This document shows positions 12,902 through 13,578 of a stretch of DNA of 13,578 bases, piece after piece. Origin of the DNA: Desulfobacteraceae bacterium (GTDB lineage Bacteria > Desulfobacterota > DSM-4660 > Desulfatiglandales > HGW-15); the NCBI GenBank assembly GCA_003819975.1, contig RPPU01000052.1, positions 1 through 13,578 of the forward strand, read 5' to 3'. The notes below the pieces were generated by a model. That model ran no database searches. It saw nothing but the letters and a program-made list of their open reading frames with translations, and was not told the DNA's origin. A program made the translations under genes and the position numbers. Each line of letters starts with the position of its first letter. Within the stretch, counting starts at the first letter, position 1.

Positions 12902-13578
12902 TTATCGGTTATTTTTGCGGCGTATATGAAGCAAAGCGGTTTTCTCGCGTTTTCCGATCTCCCGGCGGCAAAGCGCGAGACGCCGGGAGATTTCTTCCCG
13001 GTTCTCGTCATATTGCAAGCCGCGTTCATAACATTCCGCGGCTTTGGCCCATTCACCCGATTCTTCCAAATCGCGTCCCAAACGGATAATGTTTTTGAAA
13101 AACAGATTGCGCAGGCGCTCGGCCGGCGCCACAGTCCAGGGCGTTCCGTTTTCACCGGCTAAGAACTCGCCGTTATAAAGCTTCAAGGCTTTTTCCGCCA
13201 AGACCCGGCTCTCCCGGATATCGTTTGGTTTACGGACCGCTTCGGTCCGGTCCGAAAGAAACTCGAAAGCCCAGGCATCCACCCAGCACAGGCGGGGATT
13301 CAAGCGTACACGGCCGTTTTCCATCAGCAAAGCGTCCTCCAGGACAAGCAGTTTACGCAGGCGGTGCAGGCTGATTTCGAACGATTTATACGCTTTGTCG
13401 CCTTCCGTATCGGGCCAGAGCAGATCGGCCATTTGTTCTTTGCCCGCGCCGTCCCGGCCGAAGACGATCAGTCCTTTTAAAAACGACAGGATCTTGTGCG
13501 GCGCTTTGTTCGCAAACTCGATGTTGCGGTCTTCGATGACGATCCGGAAACGGCCCAGGGTATAGATGCGGATCGGCC
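12902..13578 (-). CDS. SARP/BTAD-type transcriptional activator, C-terminal part
   Basis: The frame is open to the right edge without a start, so only the last 224 residues are seen. They begin IRIYTLGRFRIVIEDRNIEF, continue through a winged-helix DNA-binding region ending at LLWPDTEGDKAYKSFEISLH-RLRKLL, and then form an all-helical bacterial transcriptional activation domain (BTAD) with TPR-like helices (VLAEKALKLYNGEFL, then WAKAAECYERGLQYDEN). In this partial protein the domain pair is C-terminal, as in large MalT-like or STAND activators, where an N-terminal ATPase and sensor part would precede it. A methionine at 13432 is internal to the DNA-binding domain and is not the start. The gene is convergent to the rest of the window, so control of the lipid operon is possible but unsupported. 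Confidence 0.82.
   Translation of the reverse strand, partial: PIRIYTLGRFRIVIEDRNIEFANKAPHKILSFLKGLIVFGRDGAGKEQMADLLWPDTEGDKAYKSFEISLHRLRKLLVLEDALLMENGRVRLNPRLCWVDAWAFEFLSDRTEAVRKPNDIRESRVLAEKALKLYNGEFLAGENGTPWTVAPAERLRNLFFKNIIRLGRDLEESGEWAKAAECYERGLQYDENREEISRRLALCRREIGKREKTALLHIRRKNNR

Noticed and set aside
12706..13089. A 127-codon plus-strand open frame
   Set aside because: It starts inside the antitoxin gene in another frame, runs through the AT-rich repeat and then antisense to the BTAD gene; the protein looks random.
12814..13155. A 113-codon minus-strand open frame
   Set aside because: It overlaps the BTAD gene in another frame on the same strand, and its translation has no coherent domain; the BTAD frame is clearly the real one.

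Overview
The window looks like bacterial chromosome of roughly even base composition from a Gram-negative, probably anaerobic or uncultured lineage. A lipobox protein, strong AAGGAGGT ribosome sites, ATGA stop/start overlaps and short GC-rich extragenic hairpins all fit. I cannot fix the phylum; Omnitrophota- or Desulfobacterota-like bacteria are guesses from style only. I see no tRNA, rRNA, CRISPR array or intact insertion sequence.

Region 1 (1-3387): a leader with three small hairpins and a promoter carrying operator-like repeats, then a MarR regulator followed by a tightly coupled membrane-protein trio (DUF2157, DUF4401, GDYXXLXY). The trio is probably controlled by the MarR protein. Region 2 (3388-4500): loosely packed material of unclear function. 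It holds an unrecognised helical protein, an apparent C-terminal relic of a HisC/CobD-like aminotransferase, and a small AT-rich lipoprotein.

Region 3 (4506-12292) is the main feature: seven co-directional genes, almost all overlapping or abutting. In order they encode a UbiA-type prenyltransferase, a radical SAM protein with extra C-terminal cysteines, a diacylglycerol/sphingosine-kinase-like protein, a diverged ThiL/PurM-fold protein, an Old Yellow Enzyme-type reductase with a cysteine cluster, an alpha-oxoamine synthase (serine palmitoyltransferase/AONS family), and an extended-SDR epimerase/reductase. An oxoamine synthase, an SDR reductase and a lipid kinase are the enzyme types expected for a sphingoid-like amino-lipid. 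UbiA, the OYE and radical SAM suggest an additional prenyl or redox modification. The product is unknown, and I treat this operon as the candidate undescribed system.

Region 4 (12293-13578): a REP-like hairpin, a truncated brnT toxin start overlapping an intact antitoxin-like gene (an apparent toxin-loss scar), a perfect 16-bp inverted repeat made of two near-palindromes, and a convergent partial gene on the minus strand for the C-terminal DNA-binding/BTAD part of a SARP-like activator.
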